A stretch of DNA of 64,000 nt from Vitrella brassicaformis (Eukaryota; Sar; Vitrellaceae), in NCBI GenBank assembly GCA_001179505.1, contig CDMY01000282.1, forward strand, positions 3,144 through 67,143, in the 5' to 3' direction. Positions 59,601 through 64,000 of this stretch are shown here, piece after piece. Under the pieces are notes generated by a model. The model did not search any database. It saw nothing but the letters and a program-made list of their open reading frames with translations, and was not told the DNA's origin. Both the position numbers and the translations under genes were made by a program. Each line of letters starts with the position of its first letter. The stretch's first letter is position 1.

Positions 59601-62440
59601 CTGATGATGCTGACGCTGACGCTGATGAGTGGGCAAGGGAGGTGTTGGAGGGCGAGGAAGGGTCGTCCGTGCTGAAGCTCATGCGCAGGGCGTGCCTGCA
59701 GGACTCACACAGACACAGACACATACGCACACACACATGGATGGGTATGTGTCTGTGGGTCGCACTGTCGGTCAGTCGGTCTGTCTGCGTGTCTGTCTGT
59801 GTTTGGCCCACCCCACTGCCGAGTCGCGCACCTACCTGACTTCATCGAAAGACTCTTCCCCGAAGGCGGCTCGGCCGAGGTGAATCTTCTTGAAGACCAT
59901 CTCGTTCTGTGTGAGTGTGCCGGTCTTGTCGGAGAGGACGTAGTCCATCCTGCCCAGCTCCTCTGGGATGGTGGAAGTGCGCACCACAGTGTCGGGGATC
60001 TTGGGGTCGCGCATGATCTGCACCGAGTAGACTGTCTTGGCCATGTCGAGGTTGACCCGCATCGAGATCGGGATGATCGACGAGAGCATCAACAGAAACC
60101 TGCGCGGTGGGCACACAGACAGACAGACAGACACACGTCTCTCTGCGTCTGTCTGTGTCTGAGTGCGGGTGTGTGTTGTGTGTTGTGCGTTGTGTACCTG
60201 AAGAAGTAGATTGGCCAGATGCCTTCGAAGCCCTTGCAGACGGTGAGGAGGAAGCTCAGGGAGATGAGGAGCACAAACAGGAGCTTGGACAGCAGATTCA
60301 CTTCAAGCTCAAACAAACCAGTCTGCACCACGTGGTGCACGCACGCATCAAAAAGACACACATGGCGCTTGCGCGTTTCCGCCTTCCTGCTCGGTGCTCG
60401 CATCCCACCTTGGTCACTGAGCTGCTCGCGTTCATCACAGCTCTGGTCTCCTGCACACATTGACCCACATCCACATCAACACGCACCCTCTCCCTCCCTC
60501 CCTCCCTCCCTCGCTCCGTCTGTCCGTCCGTCCGACCTTGCCAGTGTATATGCACAGCCCGAGGCACGTGCCTGACGCCACGACAGCGTTGCTCCAGAGG
60601 GTGTTATCGAGGGTGAGGCCCTCCACGTGTGTGTCGGTGCTGGCCATCGAGTGGACGGCCGTCTGCGCCTCGACGTCCCCGTCCACTGCGTCGGGTGACT
60701 CCAGGTTGGGCTCCGAATACATCTGGTGGATCAATCAAGGCAGGAGAAGGAAGCAACGACATGTGGCGTTTTGGGAGCGTGGCTGAGGGATGAGGCGGGC
60801 GGGTGGCGGGGCCTACCGAGCCGTCCTCGGCTTCATGGCTGATGCGTCGCGGCTGGTGATGGGCCATGTTGCGGACAGTGAAACGGCCGATGAACTCGTA
60901 GATGTCCTTCCTGCAGCATGGACACACACCACACCCAGCACAGAACATGAGTGTGGACACACTAGGGCATCGATCTCTGTCCCTCCCTCCCTCCCTCCCT
61001 CCTCTCTCAACCAGTGCATTACCTTGGTGCTTCAGCCTGGCACGTGGCGTCGAGCCTGAGAATATCAGTCTCGCTGGGAAGATGCTGAGTTACCACAACA
61101 GCACGCCTGACACCCACACATACACACACCAAGACAAACGAAGCCAGCCATACATGCCATCCATCCATCAGCTCGAGATCATCTTCTACTACGGCCCGCA
61201 CCCACCTGAGTTTCCAGTCGGTTTCGCCGTCGAGCTGGTCCGTGCGCAGGAATGTGGATCCGCTCTTCTCGGTGGTTCGGAGGAAGATGAAGTCGGCGGG
61301 GACCCGCTGGTTGGCCCCGATCTGAATGACGTGCCCCACCTTGATCTCAGACGCTGGGATGGGCTTGAGGCCCTTCTCTGTCAGCCGCAGGTACTTGCTG
61401 CTGTTGGCCTCGCGGTCACGCAGGTACCTGCACACCACACACCCATCAATGGACTGACTTTGTGGCTGCATCAAGACATGTGGCTGGCTGACCTTTTGTA
61501 GTCATCGTACGCTTCCTTGCCGATGGTCACACACAAGACAAACACCAGGGGGGCCACGTAGGTGAATAGGAAACCTGCAGCACACACACACACAGACACA
61601 GACACACACACACAGACACAGGCACAGACACAGCAGACAGGCCGTCTGGATGGCCGTGTGTCGCGGGAGCCATACGATACGATACGTACCAACTTTGAGC
61701 ACGGGAATGAACTGTGAGAGTGCCACCATCAGGTAGAACAAGTTGAAGAAGAACCTGCAAACCAATCCAGTGTGCACAACACAACAACCCGTCGGGGCGA
61801 GTGTGCTGGCTGGCCGGCCGGCGAAGGAAGGATGAGGCGCCATCAAGCAAGTGTCTGTCTGACCTGAATTGCTCGTATAGGACGACCGGCAGGAACGTGA
61901 TGGGGTTATACTTCTGGTTGCGAACCACATTCGGCACTGAATACACAAGTCAGTCCAACACACACGCACATATATGCAACGGCGCATTGCGAGCCGGCCG
62001 GCGATTGTTGCATCGCATCTGCTGACTGACCGAATAGCTGCGGTTTGGTCCTCCCCGAGATGTGCATGATGCGCTCCTCATACCGCGCCCGGACCCCACA
62101 AAGGAACACTCCCAAGCCGAACCAACAGCGAGTCAAACAGTTCCCCTCCTGCGCGAGTTGAATGAAGCCATAGATAGATAGGCACATGCAAACACGGACA
62201 CATCGATCCCATCCATGGCGTGGCGTGCCTGTGTTGGTCCGTCCGTGTGTGCGTGTGTTGGTCCGTTCGTTCGTGCGTGTACCGCACCTCGCTGCAGAAG
62301 CCGCCCTCGTCGAGCAGCGGGACCCCTTCTGACTCATCGGGCGGGTCGATCTCGAGGCGGACGCTGCCCGCCCTCATCCCTCCGTTGTTGGCCGCAGCTC
62401 CGTTACTCACACTCGCCGCAGATGACTTGCTATCTGTCAT
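56696..62440 (-). CDS. P4-type ATPase, Neo1/ATP9-like phospholipid flippase
   Basis: Many short exons from ATG 62440 ([14 protein letters not shown]) to TGA 56696 (end [11 protein letters not shown]). Key blocks: the actuator region ([29 protein letters not shown], the DGET loop typical of P4-ATPases); the helix-4 region [33 protein letters not shown] followed by [11 protein letters not shown] with the phosphorylated Asp (59916-59930); the nucleotide domain; [19 protein letters not shown]; and [19 protein letters not shown]. Several C-terminal membrane helices follow. The VNLDM and EELGR wording matches the Neo1/ATP9 subgroup, which works without a Cdc50 subunit in Golgi/endosome membranes to flip aminophospholipids. 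Introns commonly hold (CA)n and GACA repeats. Confident family call; subgroup likely. Confidence 0.93.
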
Positions 62441-62608
62441 CACCGATCACACCAACCGGTCCTGGCTGACCGACCTCCTACCTATGTGCTCAGCTGACGG
62501 CACACACGTTCGATTCCACCGTTCCTCTCCGTGCGAGCTTGGTTTGCAAGGCCGCAAGTGAAACGCAGCGGCCACGGGATCATCAGCGGCGTCTGAAGCC
62601 TGAAGCAG
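62441..62608. promoter_or_regulatory. Divergent promoter, P4-ATPase / voltage-sensor-like pair
   Basis: 168 bases between start codons, with TGCGAGCTTGG at 62532-62542, one of the best matches to the shared element. Confidence 0.5.
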
Positions 62609-63686
62609 ATGAATCCCAGCCAATCTGGAGTCGACTCCCCTTCTCTCGAGCCCCTTGCATGTCTAGACGCCGTCACACGTACCAAGATGGCTGCATCGAC
62701 ACGCCTGGCGCCGCCCAGCGACATCCCAACTTCGGCTGGCAGCACGTCAGACGACGATGACGACACCGAGTTCGGGCTGCGCGCAGATGACAGCCCGACG
62801 GGTCAGCAGGATGAATACGAGCAGACGGAGTCTTTGCTGGTGCCGTCCCCTCAGTCCAAGACGCAGCGCGAGGCTCGGCAGTCGTCTCGGAGGGCCAGCA
62901 GCCCTCGCCGAAGGAGAAGGAAGAACGAGTGGTGGCTTTTCGGTGAGCGGCTGCGGGCGTATGGCGGCTTCCTCCTGGGCAAGCTGGAGATGCATTCTGT
63001 CGGCGAGTTCATGCGGACCATGGCTTGTCGGATGTACTACTCGCAGAGGGCTAAGTATGTCTATGGCGGCGTGCTGCTGCTGAGCTTCGTGTTGCTGACA
63101 CAGAGCCTGTGGATGGACGACGCCGCCACCAATGGGGTGCTGGGGGTGCTCATGTTCGTGGCGGAGCTGTTCGTCACATTCATGCTCAATCTGGAGGTCA
63201 CGATGCGCATCCTCATTCTGGTACGCGGCACACAGCACAGTTCAGAGACTGTCCGTCCACTCGACTCACTCTCTGTATGTGTGTGGACGTCGGTCGTCTT
63301 TGTGCAGGGACGGGACTTTTTCCGGCAGCGGTCGAACGTGTTTGACCTGGCACTGGCGGTGTCGTGTGTGGTGCTGCTGGTGCTGGGCCACCTGACGGAC
63401 TTGGACGACACATTAGAGCAGCCGGTGGAGGACCTTTTCCTGCAGTCGCTCATGCTCTTCCGCTACGGCGTGCAATTGCTGTGCATCGTCACCATCTGGT
63501 CATCAGCCAAACGACCACGAGTAAGCAGAGCAGACAGAGAACCACAACGTCGTCCCGCCCTTTGCTGACGGAGATGCTGTGTCTTCCTTGGCGTCATGGT
63601 CTGTGCCGTGTGTGCAGTTGCCTGAGGACGATATAGACTTCACGAGAATGGCGCAGATATCCCGAAGAAAGGATGACGCAGTCTGA
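62609..63686 (+). CDS. Four-helix voltage-sensor-like membrane protein
   Basis: Three exons (62609-63220, 63308-63520, 63618-63686) join in phase. The first 100 residues are acidic then basic (RRASSPRRRRRKNEWW) and probably cytosolic. The membrane part has a helix YGGVLLLSFVLLTQSLW, then VLGVLMFVAELFVTFMLNLEVTMRIL, where the acidic residues and R pattern match S2 of voltage sensors. GRDFFRQRSNVFDLALAVSC is like the S2-S3 loop and S3 with the Asp, and LMLFRYGVQLLCIVTIW is like S4. S4 retains only one Arg, so voltage sensing is doubtful. No pore domain follows; the tail is short (FTRMAQISRRKDDAV). It may be a sensor-only protein like Hv1/TMEM266. An alternative start is ATG 62687. Confidence 0.7.
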
Positions 63687-64000
63687 TGGATCGATGCGTT
63701 TATCGAGGGGAGAGGGTGTGGTGTGCTAAGCCGAGGGGAGCAAGGGAGGGATATCGCATGTAGCTAGCGGGCCGATGGATGGATGGAGTACTTTTTAGGA
63801 AGGACTCAGTGCAAACGGGAGCCGTGTGCGTCAGACCGATTGATTGTGTATGTACAGATTGTCTGTCTGCCTGCATACAAACGTATCCTTGTCCAAACCC
63901 ATTCATTAATGTGTGGTCTCACGCTGGCATTGAGCTGAGTCACATACACACACTGTTGTGTACAGTCGAGGAGCGCATCCAACTCAAGGAAGCTGACAGC
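63687..64000. other. 3' flank, no gene seen
   Basis: GGAT and CTGT repeats with no supported open frame before the window ends. Confidence 0.5.

Overview
The window is nuclear DNA from a unicellular eukaryote. It is GC-rich and gene-dense. Almost every gene is broken by short introns (about 70-150 bases) full of (GT)n, GACA and GGAT-type simple repeats, and there are two 300-base assembly gaps. Several features seen together point to a photosynthetic relative of the Apicomplexa, most likely a chromerid alga such as Vitrella brassicaformis: proteins with signal-plus-transit leaders for a complex plastid, an AP2-type DNA-binding protein, an axonemal dynein light chain and kinesin (so a flagellated stage), and mostly GT-AG introns with a few GC-AG ones. 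The organism name is inference; no marker gene in the window proves it.

Layout. 1-7 kb: a 12-exon gene for an unrecognised nuclear-looking Q/P/G-rich protein (+). 8.5-16.7 kb: a weak exon chain (-) and a large kinesin-like gene (-) whose three nucleotide-contact motifs are altered. 16.8-19.7 kb: RING/TRAF-zinc-finger/kelch protein (+). 19.9-25.6 kb: a GT8 glycosyltransferase (-), an AP2-type protein (-), a 93-residue protein (+) and a membrane-anchored glycosyltransferase with AbfB-like repeats (-). 25.7-28.8 kb: M3 metallopeptidase (-). 29.0-31.1 kb: two small signal-peptide proteins (+). 33.1-37.0 kb: long-chain prenyl diphosphate synthase (-) facing a plastid-type tryptophanyl-tRNA synthetase fused to an EMAPII-type tRNA-binding domain (+). 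37.8-38.9 kb: a small secreted protein with a duplicated exon (-) facing a tail-anchored protein (+). 40.7-46.5 kb: Lifeguard/BAX-inhibitor protein (-), ZIP metal transporter (+), zinc alcohol dehydrogenase (-). 48.0-52.1 kb: frameshifted ankyrin gene (-), uncertain gene (-), coiled-coil protein (+). 52.7-63.7 kb: SAP18 (-), thylakoid-lumen-type NTF2-like protein (+), axonemal dynein light intermediate chain (-), Neo1/ATP9-type P4-ATPase (-), voltage-sensor-like membrane protein (+).

How the genes sit together. There are no operons, but at least eight gene pairs are head-to-head, with only about 100-275 bases between start codons. A short element with the core YGCGAGCTT, often extended to GCGAGCTTGGAAG, recurs in or near most of these start regions and is a candidate promoter element. 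The prenyl synthase and the tRNA synthetase share one such promoter, and both carry plastid-type leaders. Regions between gene 3' ends are long, rich in simple repeats, and show no coding signal.

Exon boundaries were deduced by reading frame, splice-site sequence and known family motifs. They are strong where both phase and homology agree and weaker where stated.
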